Shown in pieces: positions 32,060-43,287 of a stretch of DNA of 64,000 bases (positions within the stretch are counted from its first letter, which is position 1; each line of letters starts with the position of its first letter). The stretch is from Aptenodytes patagonicus. Its lineage: Eukaryota > Chordata > Aves > Sphenisciformes > Spheniscidae. A program made the position numbers and the translations under genes. Location of the stretch: contig NW_027472023.1 of assembly GCF_965638725.1 (NCBI RefSeq), forward strand, positions 1-64,000, read 5' to 3'. The notes under the pieces are model-generated. The model did no database searches and had not been told where the DNA came from. It was given only the letters and a program-made list of their open reading frames with translations.

Positions 32060-32858
32060 CCTTTTCTATCTCCACCTCCATGTGCTCGGGCGTGTTTGTT
32101 GGGGCGCAGGGAGAGGGTCTTGCATCGCGTGTCAGTCCCTGTAGCCCCTCGAGGCCAGGCCCAGTCTCATCTGCTAGGCACTGGGTGCCGCCACCCTGCC
32201 TGCCGCAAGCCAGGTCCCTGCGTGCCAGCTTCACCTGCCCTCCCTCCCTGCATCCCTGGAGTTTTTATGACACTATATAATCAGGTGGAACCACCATCTT
32301 CTCAGGCCACGGTAGTATTTTTTACTCCACCTTTTTGGCAACCATTTAGCACTGTGCAGGCCAACCCCCGTAATCATGTCCGACATTAACTCAGGCTCCA
32401 GCAGCCGGGGATGCATTTACACGGAGGCCGGCAAACGTTATCATCCACAGCCCCCTAGACCTCCCCCAAGCCCCCTCCCTTTCTCCCCACAGCTCCCCAT
32501 GGCCCCACAGCCACCCGCCTGCCCTCTCACTCCACGGCCCGTATGGCCCCCATGCTGCCCTTCCACGCCACAGCCCACCAGCCTGTGCCCTTCTCCCTCC
32601 CCACAGTCCCCATGACCCTGGTCTGCCTCCCTCCCTAGGCTCCCGTCCCTGCTGGCCCCACAGCCCACTGGCCCCCTGGCCCCATCCCCAGCGGTGCTGT
32701 CCCCATGGCCCCGTTGCCGCTTGCACTCCATCCCATGGGGCCCACTTGAGCAATCTCGTAGCCGGTGGCCCTGTCCCCAAGGCCCTGTCCCTGCTGACCC
32801 CACAGCCACTGGCTGGCACAGCCCCGGCTGCTCCCTGACAGCTTCTCCAGCCACTCAC
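32060..32858. other. GC-rich stretch without recognised gene
   Basis: C-rich on the plus strand, with repeated CCCCACAG modules. It gives very long minus-strand open frames because of its base composition. A 15-bp deletion distinguishes unit 2 (near 58,339). TATATAATC at about 32,273 is the only promoter-like motif noticed. Confidence 0.4.
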
Positions 32859-32938
32859 AGGTTTTGCTGCCGAGGGGAAAGGCCCTGTTGGATGGAGGCC
32901 AGAGTGACCCGGTCTGCCAACTCCTGAATGCGGTGCCG
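32859..32938 (-). CDS. Unrecognised internal exon, minus strand, unit 1
   Basis: Minus-strand reading gives the acceptor GCGTGCAG, 80 nt of open frame and a perfect donor GTGAGT. The codons read RHRIQELADRVTLASIQQG then LSPRQQN, a helical, non-repetitive sequence unlike the surrounding composition-driven frames. Other exons of the gene were not found. It would lie head to head with the coiled-coil gene whose promoter is about 660 bp away. It is kept unchanged at 58,405-58,484. Confidence 0.3.
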
Positions 32939-33547
32939 CTGCACGCAGCCGCTCGAAGGGCCAGAGCTGAAGCATGTGGGTCACTGCCTGCCTGCTGCGT
33001 GCCCCCAACCCCTTCCTCCTGGTGTCCCCCCATGTGCCAGCAGCCGCGGCTCTCTGAGCAAGAGAGACACCCCATTCCTCTTGGGAGTCTGCAAGCAGGG
33101 TGTCTGCCCAGGCTAGAGCAGAGGGCTCGCCTTTATTTTTCCCCTTTCCCGGCTGAAGTTCCCACCTGGGACTGAATGCTGGATCCTGGTGGAGGATGGA
33201 TGGTTGAGCCCTGTGCTGGAGCCCACGTAGTGTGTCTGTCCGTGCACATGTGCACACCCGTGGTGCACGTACGTGTCTGTGAGTGTCTGCATGTTCCTGC
33301 TGGGAGTACATGCGCAGCCTGGGTCCTGCTTGGACTTGGGGTGGGGAGCTGCCACAGCTGGACTGCCATGGGACAGGCATACACCACAGGAAGATGCCAA
33401 CATGCGGTGCCCGTGGTTGCTCCCACCCATGCTCTAAGGGTGGGTGCTGAGAGTGACGCCCTGTTTCCCCGGTGGCCACGACTGGGCCCCACTTCAGCTC
33501 TTGCCACCAGCCCCGGGGAGGTGATTGCCATGTCACAGTGGGCAGCG

Positions 33548-33620
33548 GTGGCCGTGTCACCGTGATGTCACTGTGGGCTTGTGACATGGGCACCCTGGCA
33601 GGTATAAAGGGGGCTGCTCC
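33548..33620 (+). promoter_or_regulatory. Promoter of coiled-coil/TM gene, unit 1
   Basis: TATAAA at 33,603-33,608, with TGATGTCA (one base from the CRE consensus) at 33,563-33,570 and two further TGTCA/TGACA half-sites (33,555-33,559 and 33,582-33,586). The spacing of about 35 bp between CRE and TATA is that of many post-meiotic testis promoters. A first exon probably runs from about 33,632 to a donor GTGAGG at 33,744. It has no ATG, so it would be untranslated or joined to a later start. Confidence 0.55.
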
Positions 33621-34518
33621 TGGAGGTGGGGGAGCATCTGGAGGAGAACCTCGGTGCTGCCAGGCGGGAGTTTGGAGAGTACTCGCCAGCGACCTGTCCT
33701 GTGTCCACGGTGCAGTGGAAGGTCCCTGACGGGGGAGAGAACGGTGAGGGCACAGTATCCCCACGGTCCCCACGGCCCACGGCCGGGCGAGGAGGGTGGC
33801 CAGGGGTCTGTGTGTTGCTGCGAGCAGTGGGAGGAAGGCAGTAGCGTGGGCCGAGGCAGGGCCAGGCAGGGAGGCTGCACTTGCTGCTGGGGCTGGTGGG
33901 GGAACAAAAGGAAGGGGATCCCGGAGGTGGAAGTGTGTTGACCTCACAGGGTGGGGTGTTGACGCTGGAGGTGGCGTCACAGAGGCCCCAGGGCAGGGCA
34001 GCCCCACAGGCAGGAGGGGCCCCGTGAGCGCCTGGCACAGCAGGGCAGGGGAAGCTCCTTCTCTTCTCAGCGGTCCCTGGTGGCCCCCCCCACCTCCTGC
34101 CACGTGCTCAGCACCCAGCTGTCGCAGGCCAAGCTGGGCACGGAAGTAGTGCTCCTCTCTGCAGGGAGGCTCCCGTGCCAGCCCTGGGCTTTCTTGACTG
34201 TCCATGTGCATGGTCGTGTCCTGTGCATGAGAGCACGTGCGTGCACCTGTGCTTGGGGAGCACAAGGCGCTGCATGGCTGTGCCCGCGGGCATACGGCTG
34301 TACCTGTGCCAGCACCTGCGGTGCTGCGCACAGCTGGAGGTGAGCAGGGTGGCATGCCGGTTCACAGCCGTGCGGTGGTGCATTCCCCTGAGCCCACCCA
34401 CGTGTCCATGTGCAATTGTGTGCCAGGGTAGGGCAGCGTTCCCGCGAGTGTCCATGCCTGATAGTGCCCGTGGCCGTGCCCTTCACACCCTGCTGGCTCT
34501 CCATGCGCAGGTGCAGCC

Positions 34519-37346
34519 ATGCAGGCAGAAGCAGTAAAGCAAGACCTCCGCATGATCCGGGAGTGCCTGGCTCAGTGTTCTGCTGAGTCACAGAGGCACA
34601 AGGAGCTGCTGTGGTGTCTGGTAGGTGTGGAGTATTCCCCTTGTCCCTGGGGGCTGGGGGCTGCGAGACCCGAGCCCCTGACCCCACCTTTCCCCACGCA
34701 GGGGAAGAAGCGGCAGGAGCTGCAGGAAACCATGGAGCAGCTCAGCATGAAGGTCAGTGTCCCCTCCTCTGCCCATGTCCCCCAGCTGCGGTGGTTGGGG
34801 CTGTGTCAGGGGCTCAGTGCCTCTGTCCGGCTCCTCTTCCCAGAACTGTATCGTGGCGCGGCATTTCAAAAACAACCGCCAGGAGCTCCAGCAGCTGGAG
34901 GGGCTGGTGGCCCAGACAAAGGTGAGTTCACAGAACCACACACTGGCTGAGGTTGGAAGGGACCTCTGGAGATCATCTTGCCTTGTGCAATGCCCCTGCT
35001 CAGGCAGGGTCACCTAGAGCCAGTTGCTCAGGACTATGTCCAGATGTGGACTGTGTCGATACTTTGGCCTGGGGGTCTCTCTGCCTGCCTGCAGTGCCTG
35101 CAGGGCTGGGAAGGAGAGGGGAGGCGAGGGCAAAGGCAGTGCCTGAAGGGAGCCGGGAGGGGATAATGCGGAGGGGACTGCACTTGCGGGACTGTCCCAG
35201 CGCCCTGATGGCTGCTCCTCTTGCCCACCTCTCCCGCAGCAGCACGTTCAGGTGGCAAACAGGGAGGCAGCCGCCAGCCTGGGAGAGGCACAGAAGGTAC
35301 AGGGGAGAAGGAGGCCCGTCCTGACAGGGTCAGGGACGGGGGTGCCAGTGCTGGGTCCGCGCACCCCAGCAGCCATGGGCAGTGGTGTGGCTGGGGAGGA
35401 CATTTACCCTGGGATATGGCGTCCATGATGGAGGGATCTCCCAGGCTCTTGGCTGTGGCTGTGCTGCTCAAGGGAGCCTGCTGTGGGTCTGTAGGCACAG
35501 CAACATGGCTTTGGGGAAGGGGGTGGGATGAGTGACCCCCACTTGTGTGTCTGGGGACGCCGTGTGTAACAGGAACTCAGGCACGGGGGGCAGTGGGTAG
35601 TCTGGTGTTGCGCCCTGGCCGCTGTCATGGGGGTCCTCCTCCACCCCCCTGCCCCTCCTGGAGACGCTCCTGTTCTCTTTTCCCTCCCAGGCAGACCTCT
35701 TTCAGGGAAAGGCAGAGGGAGGCACAGCAGTGCAGGAGCTGATCAAGGTGTGTGACCCAGATCCAGAAATCCCTCAGGGAGCGGCCAGAGCTGCTGGGCA
35801 ATGGTGCTAGCCCCAGGACACCTGGGTGCCTGCCGCCCTGGCCTTGGCCTGACCTCCCAGTGCCCTGGGGACTGACTGGGGATGCCCTTTCCCACCATGG
35901 CTCCCTGCAATGTGTCCCACTTGCTTTGCAGTGGGAGCAGTGGTCAGATCTGGCAGAAGCTGTTCAGGAGCAGGTTGAGGTCAAGAAGGTACTGGGGACA
36001 GGAGGGACGGGGGCTCAACATGTTTGTGGGGGGAAGCCCCCTCAGAGCGGGCATGGCATGGACTCTTGACTGGGCCCTTTGCTTGTCCAGCTGCTCAGGA
36101 ACAAGCTCCAGTGCCTCCGGGAGAGACAGAAAGGCCTCCAAGAGCCAACAGCGTTGTGAGTGGCGATGGGGCCCTGACTGAAACCTGGGACAGGGGGGTG
36201 GGGGGTGCTGAGCTGCTCCAGGCAGACCTCTGCCACTTGCAGACATCTTTCTGGCTCCTGTCCGCTCCTCCAGCCTGCTCGGGAGAGCCCTTTGTCTTCT
36301 CCTATGCGGCTCAACACATCTCTGAGCAACTCGGGACTCCTGGAAGCAGCTCTGCACAACTCTGAGCAGCTCCCAGGCTCTCCTCCATGCCCCCCAGGCC
36401 TGGGGCAGGACAGGGGCGGGGGGTGGGTCTGTGCAGTGCTGGGGTGCCAGGGGTGCCTGGTGCCAGCCCCAGCAGAGGCTGGGCAGCACCCTGGCTCCCT
36501 GTTGGCCTCCTGGGAGACCGCCATGCCGGCCGAGGTCTCTTCTCACAGCCTAGAACTCCACGGTGTCCACAGCAGGAGGAAGACGGTGCAGGCAGACGAG
36601 ACCAATCCGTCGCTGCTGCAGGAGATGGTGGCTGTGCGGCTGGTAGGACAGACAACCCCGCTGTGGGCCTTGGGGAGGGATGGGTCTGCACTGTGCCTGG
36701 GGGACATGAGGGCACCAATCTCAGCGAGGACGAGGGACGGGGTCTGAGCCCTCAAACCTCGGCCAGCTCGCGCACCCTAACACATATCCCTGCTGTGCCT
36801 TGGCCTGTAGGAGGAGCAGCGGGCTTCAAGGAGGCATAAGGTCACTTCTTGGCTGAGGTGAGTTTCCCGGGGGGCTTGGGGTGCTGGGGCTCTTCCGTAG
36901 GCAGTGGGATGCCCGTGCCAGTGGTCCAAGGGCATTAGGCAGCTTTGGACTTCTCTGGGATGAAAAGTTTCGGTATTTCTTTTCTTCCCAGCTTGGGGGG
37001 CGCATAGCGGGGGATTTTGGGGCCCACTGGGGAGACGTACAGTAGGGCTGAGAGAGATGCCCGTGCCCCTCACTCCAGTCCTGAGCAGGGAGTGCTGTGC
37101 CCAGCATGGTGCAAGATCCCATGGTGGTGTTCGAAAGAGGGTGGCTGGAAAGAGCTGAGACAAATTTGCCCCCTGCTCTGCCTGACCCCTCTCCTGTCCC
37201 CCAGGAGACTTCTTCTGTTCCTCGCCTTGCTGCAGTTTGCTGTCCTCATCCTGGTGCTGCTGAAGAGGGACATCCTTAACTGGGTCCTGCCGCCAAAGCT
37301 GGCGGCCGCCTTTGGGAGCCGCCCAGCGAGGTCCCGGTTCTTTTGA
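34519..37346 (+). CDS. Coiled-coil, C-terminally membrane-anchored protein, unit 1
   Basis: Eleven coding exons with GT/AG borders and matching phases: 34,519-34,620, 34,702-34,752, 34,844-34,921, 35,240-35,296, 35,691-35,747, 35,932-35,988, 36,091-36,155, 36,243-36,422, 36,549-36,642, 36,811-36,857 and 37,205-37,346. Together they encode 309 residues. Exons 1-7 form a near-continuous coiled coil (KKRQELQETMEQLSMK, NNRQELQQLEGLVAQTK, LAEAVQEQVEVKK). A Ser/Pro-rich part and a second helix follow (NPSLLQEMVAVRL). A single membrane helix near residues 264-281 (LLLFLALLQFAVLILVLL) leaves a basic tail of about 28 residues ending RSRFF. AATAAA follows at 37,347-37,352. Architecture and size resemble the testis TMCO5 family, but this is a guess from layout. 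A KASH-like role is possible, although the tail lacks the usual proline-rich end. Three residues differ clearly from unit 2 in exons 1, 3 and 7. Confidence 0.8.
34930..35045 (-). mobile_element. CR1 3'-tail fragment in an intron
   Basis: About 115 bp of old CR1 3' end in reverse orientation (GGTTGGAAGGGACCTCTGGAG) within intron 3 of the coiled-coil gene. It is also present at 60,476-60,591. Confidence 0.7.
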
Positions 37347-37488
37347 AATAAAACGAGAAAGAGAATAAAGAAATCTGTGATTGTAGGACAAGTGCGTCAC
37401 CTTGTCAATGAATGTCAGCTGACGGGTTCGAGGGAGGTGGCTGCTGCTTTCCCTTCTGCCTGTGCGCTCCCCACGATGACTCTGCCTG

Positions 37489-37600
37489 TACACCTCTATG
37501 GACCGAGTACAGGTTCATGGGAAGACGACGAGCCACAATGACCACCTGCAGGCCCAAGAGCTCCTTTAGGAGTAAAACAAAGAAGATGTGTGGCAGCTCG
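37489..37600 (+). pseudogene. 3' tip of SUN gene, unit 1
   Basis: The last 27 codons of the SUN gene's terminal exon (RVQVHGK, SHNDH, QAQELL, TAG at 37,567-37,569) and part of its 3' UTR, in the same orientation as the coiled-coil gene and about 140 bp after it. The upstream SUN exons are absent. A 6-bp deletion just after the stop distinguishes it from unit 2. Confidence 0.7.
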
Positions 37601-37604
37601 ACAG

Positions 37605-37870
37605 CCTGGAGAAGGACCAGCTCAGGTCGGGCCCTTTCGTCCTGGGCTGCTCCTGTGCTGGGCCAGATGGAAGGCAGCAGACATCTGCCATGCTCCTGCA
37701 GAGGCTCGCCCCCAAGGAGGGCTGCAGACCCCTCCAGCGCATCCGTGCCCAATGCACGGTCTGGGCAGACCTTCCTGCGGCCTTTCAGTATATAAAGGGG
37801 GCTTAGAAGAAAGATGGAGGGAGACCTTTTACCAAGGCTTGTAGTGCCAGGACAAGGGGCAACCACGTAC
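37605..37870 (+). mobile_element. CR1-associated composite fragment, unit 1
   Basis: The first 150 bp are the low-copy sequence also seen inverted at 31,735-31,885. It runs directly into a CR1 3' segment (GGCCTTTCAGTATATAAAGGGG, GAGGGAGACCTTTTACCAAGG). It ends at a poly-C run near 37,877-37,891. Confidence 0.6.
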
Positions 37871-37946
37871 CCGCTCCCCCCCCCCCCCCGCTGCCCCTCT
37901 AGACATCCTGGCCCTGGCCTGCTTCCCGGCTCAGCCCCACACTCGC

Positions 37947-37982
37947 GATGCTGGGCAGGGCAGCGTACTTGGGGTCAGCCAT
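37947..37982 (-). pseudogene. DCTN2: DCTN2-like first exon, inverted, unit 1
   Basis: Minus-strand codons MADPKYAALPSI start with an intact ATG in CCATGG context and are followed by GCGAGT where the sister fragment at 4,712-4,747 has the donor GTGAGT. No further DCTN2 exon follows, so it is a fragment. The residue match to dynamitin's start is 10 of 12. Confidence 0.55.
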
Positions 37983-38450
37983 GGCTGGGGGGGCATTAAT
38001 GGGGGGTGGGGGGTGGGGGTGGGGGATGTTTACCGGGGGATGCATGCAGGGACTTAGCAGCGGCTCAGCCACCAGTAACATCAACAGTGCCCCCTAGGAC
38101 CTGTCCCGCCGAGGTCGGGCCAGTCCCAGGGGGTCCCGATCCCAGGCTTGCTCTGGCCCTGTGTGGGGGTTAGGGGATGTGCGAGGCTGGGAGCTCATGG
38201 CTGAGGCTCGCGGGTCTTTGGGGCCGTCATCAGGGTCTCTGCAGCTGGTCAGAGCATGGGCTCAGTTGCGCTGTTGGGGTCGGTTCAGGTTGGGGGTGCT
38301 GGGGCTGTGGTGCCGCTCGCAGTCAGGGATGAGCGAGGGGGGAGTTTCGGGGATGGGTTAATAGGGGTAATAAGGGCTTCCGCCTTTGGGGTCCAACTTT
38401 GCCTCTGAGCCCAAACAGCCCCCGGGTGGCCGTGGTGTTAGCAACTTAGT
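37983..38450. repeat. G-rich flank, unit 1
   Basis: GGGGGTGGGG runs near 38,000-38,035, then GC-rich sequence with no recognised gene. It ends where the match with unit 2 ends, because the window stops at 64,000. It probably includes the upstream region of the DCTN2-like exon. Confidence 0.4.
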
Positions 38451-39522
38451 CGTAATTGCTTTCAAACGAGATGAAGCTAAATGAGGAGCATTTAGGAAAA
38501 CCTCTACAAGAGCTGACATGGGTGCAAACGTTTGTAAAAAGGACGTGGGTTAAGGAATGGGAGAAGAAAGCGTATTTTAGTCTACTTGCACCAAGACTAA
38601 ATGGGAAAGGTCTCTCTCTGCCGCCTATATTAAATTTCCTGCTAAGCGCAGGGGAGAAAACATCTACATGGAATTAATACATGCATTTCGTTGCTGACAA
38701 CAGTCAACCATCCTTTAACGAATCTACCTTCTTAGAGACGATCTTAATAGTCAGAGGGGCAAGACAGTTACCCTCTTCTATCCTGAAGAGAAGGTACCCA
38801 GGGAAGATATTTGCCTCAGTAGACAGAAACGTCTCCCAGCCGGGAACGGATGCTTCATGATGTTATTGAAATTATTACTTTCTTTTCAAAAGTAAAGACA
38901 GTCAGAAAGTGACAACGTAGAGTTGAATGGAATATGGGAAATGTCTGTATATATAAGCGTATATATAAGAGGGGAGGGAGAGAGGGAGAGAGAGAGAGAG
39001 TTTGTATTCTCAGAGGAGTTTCAACATTACATTTAAGCATCACTGTGAAGCATCGCTCATGTTTTTTTTCTCATGGCCGAAGACTCTGACCCTTTGTCAA
39101 GAATTTTTCTTTCCCGCTGGGCTACTTCACTCAGCTCTTCAGGAGCAGCTTCCCGCTAAGGATTAAAGCAAGATGAACCTTCCCCCTAGAGGCTGTGATA
39201 GATCCTGCAGCAGCATTTGCTAAAGAAAATGTGAGTTGTGAGAAATAGAGTGATGACTCTTTTGGCAATAATGCAAGAAATGGACCTTTCAGGACGGTGT
39301 AAAGGTAATGAGGCCACTCAGAACTGTTGCAGGGCAAATTTGCCGTTGTGTATTTTAATGGAAGCACATGAAGTCTTGTACCTTCTGGGATCGTGTGGCT
39401 GTGTTGGGGCAGTGCTTAGGGCACTGTGAATGAATCCAAACCCAATGTTTAACAGCCTGGAGGTTTTTTGAGCAGATCATGATGCAAGTGACGCGCTCCC
39501 GTTCTGATCATTCTGATGTTAA
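38451..39522. other. Spacer between the two units
   Basis: An AT-richer kilobase with no counterpart elsewhere in the window. It has a purine (GA)n tract at about 38,964-39,000 next to TATATATAAG repeats. A 73-codon frame at 38,456-38,677 has no recognised domain. The right end runs without a break into the Polinton integrase relic at 39,523, so part of it may be further Polinton sequence. Confidence 0.5.
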
Positions 39523-39917
39523 AGGAAGTCTTTGACGGAAAGAATGAGCAAGCGCAAGTCTCAGAAATTACAGACTGACACGGACAAAGGATTCTTAAAC
39601 CAGCCTTCAAAGAAGCTGCAAAAGGAGGGGAAGGTTCACCATTTTGTTACTAATAATGAAGCAAAATCCTCTGTCGGGGAGTGTCTTTACGGGATGCTCC
39701 AAACCAAGATGTGGAGCTACTTACAGCCCACAGCACCTTTTGCCACATTGGTGTGCTCTCAGAGTTTATAAAGAGCTGTAACCAGAGCTTCCCCAGAGCT
39801 GTCAGAGCCCGGCCTGTGGACGTGAACACTTCAGACTCGGCAAGGATTTGGAAAACCGGAGATAGGGGTGTGTTTGAAACTACAGGATCTGCGCCTCTGC
39901 TCCAAAAGGGAGGCCAG
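39523..39917 (+). pseudogene. Polinton/Maverick integrase relic, unit 2
   Basis: Identical in content to 1-395, with the same frameshift and the same junction into CR1. Here the left flank is visible and shows no obvious earlier integrase motifs within 100 bp, so the gene is truncated at its 5' side too. Confidence 0.55.
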
Positions 39918-40077
39918 AAAGCCAACCGTATCCTGGGCTGCATCAAAAGAAGTTGGGTGTTGCAGTTCCAGGTGCAGGGAATGGTGAGGGAAGAAACAGG
40001 AAGAGCCAGCAGATCGACACCTGGCTCTGAGCCCGGTGTCACCGGCAGAATTTTTTGGGTTTTGAGCATGGGTCGGC

Positions 40078-43000
40078 TTACATGACACCAGGCCTGCTGG
40101 CGACAGACAGGGTACACCTGTCTCAAAGCGGGGGGGAAATGAACTTGGCGCAGGATTTAGCAGGGCTCACTGAAGGAGCTTTAAACTAGATGTGAATGGG
40201 GAAGGAGATAAAACCAGGCTTGCTAGAGGTAAGCCTGGGGTCGACACGCCAATGTTTGAGGTTGATGGTGTGCTAGCGAGTCCTTTGGTCTGCCGTCTCA
40301 GTGGAGCTAGGGGGATGGAGAGCCATTCGACAGCAAAGACACAAGGGTTATTGATGTGTTAGAAACCATGGAAGCGCCTGGGAATGGTCACGTAGGAATT
40401 AGGGCTTCTCTCCCAAAAACGGTGGCGGGATCAAGAGCCCGGCTTGAAGTTCATCTACACCAGTGCACGCAGCGTGGGCAACAAACAGGAGGAGCTGGAA
40501 GGCACTGTGCAGCGGGAAAACTATGGTATTGCTGCCATCACAGAAACATGGCGGGATGACTCGCACACCTGGAGTGCTGCAATGGATGGCTATAAACTCT
40601 TCGGAAGGGATAGGCAAGGAAGGAGAGGCAGTGGCGTAGCCCTGTATGTTAGGGAGCGTTTTGACTGTCTAGAGCTTGATGATGGTGACGATAGGGTTGA
40701 GTGTTTATGGGTAAGAACCAGGGGGAAGGCCAGCAAGGCAGCTATCATGGTGGGAGTCTGTTACAGACCACCCAACCAGGATGAAGAGGCAGATGAAATA
40801 TTCTATAAGCAGCTGGGAGAAGTCTCACAATCGCTAGCCCTTGTTCTCGTGGGGAACTTCAACTTACCAGATGTCTGCTGGAAATACAGTGCAGCAGAGA
40901 AGAAACAGTCCAGGTGGAAGACAACTTCCTGACACAGCTGGTGAGGGAGCCAACTAGGGAAGGCGCCCCGCTGGACCTGTTGTTTACGAACACAGAAGGG
41001 CTTGTGGGTGACGTGGTGGTTGGAGGCCATCTTGGGCGTAGCGATCACGACATGATAGAGGTTTCCATTCTTGTAGAAGGCAGGAGGGGGGGTTAGCAGA
41101 ACTGCTACTTTGGACTTCCAGAGGGCGGACTTTGGCCTGTTTAGGGGCCTGGTTGACAGAGTCCCTTGGGAGGCAGTCCCGAAGGGCAAAGGATCCCTCT
41201 TCAAGAAGGCAATCTTAAAGGTGCAGGAGCAGGCCATCCCCGTGTGCCGAAAGATGAGCCGACAGGGAAGACGACCGGCCTGGCTGAACAGAGAACTTTG
41301 GCTGGAACTCAGGGAAAAAAAAGAGAGTTTATGACCTTTGGAAGAAGGGGCAGGCAACTCAGGAGGACTACAAGGGTGTCGTGAGGTTATGCAGGGAGAA
41401 AATTAGAAGGGCCAAAGCCCAGCTAGAACTTAATCTGGCTACTGCTGTAAAAGACAATAAAAAGTGTTTCTATAAATACATTAGCAACAAGAGGAGGGCT
41501 AAAGAGAATCTCCGTCCTTTATTGGATGGGGGGGGAGGGGGAACGTAGTGACAAAGGATGAGGAAAAGGCTGAGGTACGCAATGCCTTCTTTGCCTCAGT
41601 CTTTAATAGTAAGACCGGTTGTTCTCCGGGTACCCAGCCCCCTGAGCTCGCAGGCAGGGGCAGGGAGCAGAATAAAGCCCCCGTAATCCAAGGGGAAATG
41701 GTTAGCGACCTGCTACACCGCTTCGACACACACGCACACAAGTCTATGGGGCCAGATGGGAGCCACCCAAGGGTACCGAGAGAGCTGGCGGAAGTGCTCA
41801 CCAAGCCACTTTCAACCATCTATCAGCAGTCCTGGCTAACCGGGGAGGTCCCAGTTGACTCGAGGTCAGCAAATGTGACGCCCATCTACAGGAAGGGCCG
41901 GAAGGAGGATCCGGGGAACTACAGGCCTGTCAGCCTGACCTCAGTGCCAGGGAAGGTTATGGAGCAGATCATCTTGAGTGCCATCACGTGGCACATGCAG
42001 GACAAGGAGGCGGTCAGGCCCAGTCAGCACGGGTTTATGAAAGGCAGGTCCTGCTTGACTAACCTGATCTCCTTCTATCACAAGGTGACGCGCTTAGTGG
42101 ATGAGGGAAAGGCTGCGGATGTTGTCTACCCAGACTTTAGTAAAGCCTTTGACACCATTTCCCACAGCATTCTCCTGGAGAAACTGGCTGCTCATGACTT
42201 GGACAGGCGTACGCTTCGCTGGGTTAAAAAACTGGCTGGATGGCCGAGCCCAAAGGGTTGTGGTGAATGGAGTTCAAGCCAGTCGGCGGCCGGTCACAAG
42301 TGGTGCTCCCCAGGGCTCAGTAGTGGGGCCAGTTCTGTTTAATATCTTCATCAACTCTCTGGACGAGGGGATGGAGTGCACCCTCAGTCACTTTGCAGAC
42401 GACAGCAAGTTGGGCGGGAGTGTTGATCTGCTCGAGGGTAGGAAGGTTCTGCAGAGGGACCTGGACAGGCTGGCTCGATGGGCCGAGGCCAGCTGTATGA
42501 AGTTCAACGAGGCCAAGTGCCGGGTCCTGCCCTTGGGTCACAACAACCCCATGCAGCGCTACAGGCTTGGGGAAGAGCGGCTGGAAAGCTGCCTAGCGGA
42601 AAAGGACCTGGGGGTGTTGGTCGACAGCCGGCTGAACATGAGCCGGCAGTGTGCCCAGGTGGCCAAGGCGGCCAAGAGCATCCTGGCTTGCGTCAGAAAT
42701 AGCGTGGCCAGCAGGAGTAGGGAAGTGATTGTGCCCCTGTACTCGGCACTGGTGAGGCCACACCTCAAACAGTGTGTGTTCAGTTTTGGGTCCCTCACTA
42801 CAAGAAGGCTATTGAGGTGCTGGAGCATGTCCAGAGAAGGGCAACGAGGCTGGTGAAGGGTCTGGAGAACAAGTTCTATGAGGAGCGGCTGAGGGAACTG
42901 GGGTTGTTTAGCCTGGAGACAAGGAGGCCGAGGGGAGACCTTATTGCGCTCTACAACTACCTGAAAGGAGGTTGGAGTGAGGTGGGTGTCGGTCTCTTCT

Positions 43001-43287
43001 CCCAAGTAAGAAGCGATAGGACAAGAGGAAACAGCCTCAGGTTGCGCCAGGGGAGGTTTAGATTGGACATGAGGAAGATTTTGTTTACAGAAAGAGTGGT
43101 TAAACATTGGAACAGGCTGCCCAGGGAAGAGCTGGAGTCATCCTCTCCGGAGGTATTGAAAAGACGTGGAGGTGTGGCGCTTAGGGACATGGTTTAGTGG
43201 TGGACTTGGCAGTGTTAGGCTAATGGTTGGACTTGATGACCTTAAAGCTCCTTTGCAACCTAAATGACTCCATGATTCTATGATTCT
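40078..43287 (+). mobile_element. Near full-length CR1 LINE, unit 2
   Basis: Copy of the CR1 at 556-3,765. Only three differences are seen over the first 3.1 kb, but about 15 over the next 490 bp. The stop found at 3,568 is absent here, so the ORF2 C-terminus runs on to [13 protein letters not shown] and a stop at 43,195-43,197. The earlier frameshifts in endonuclease and RT are shared, so it is still inactive. Confidence 0.93.

Noticed and set aside
32391..34355. 654-codon minus-strand open frame (and its 568-codon partner at 58,195-59,901)
   Set aside because: Low-complexity composition (Pro, Ala, Gly, Arg), no domain, overlaps the promoter and first exons of the coiled-coil gene, and is shortened in unit 2 by a 15-bp deletion. 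It is a product of GC-rich sequence.
37344..37346. KASH-type ending of the coiled-coil protein
   Set aside because: The tail ends RSRFF, not the proline-rich PPPx end of classical KASH peptides. A LINC role is kept only as a hypothesis.
38456..38677. 73-codon frame in the spacer as a gene
   Set aside because: No start context, homology or splice signals recognised; its length is within chance for AT-richer sequence.
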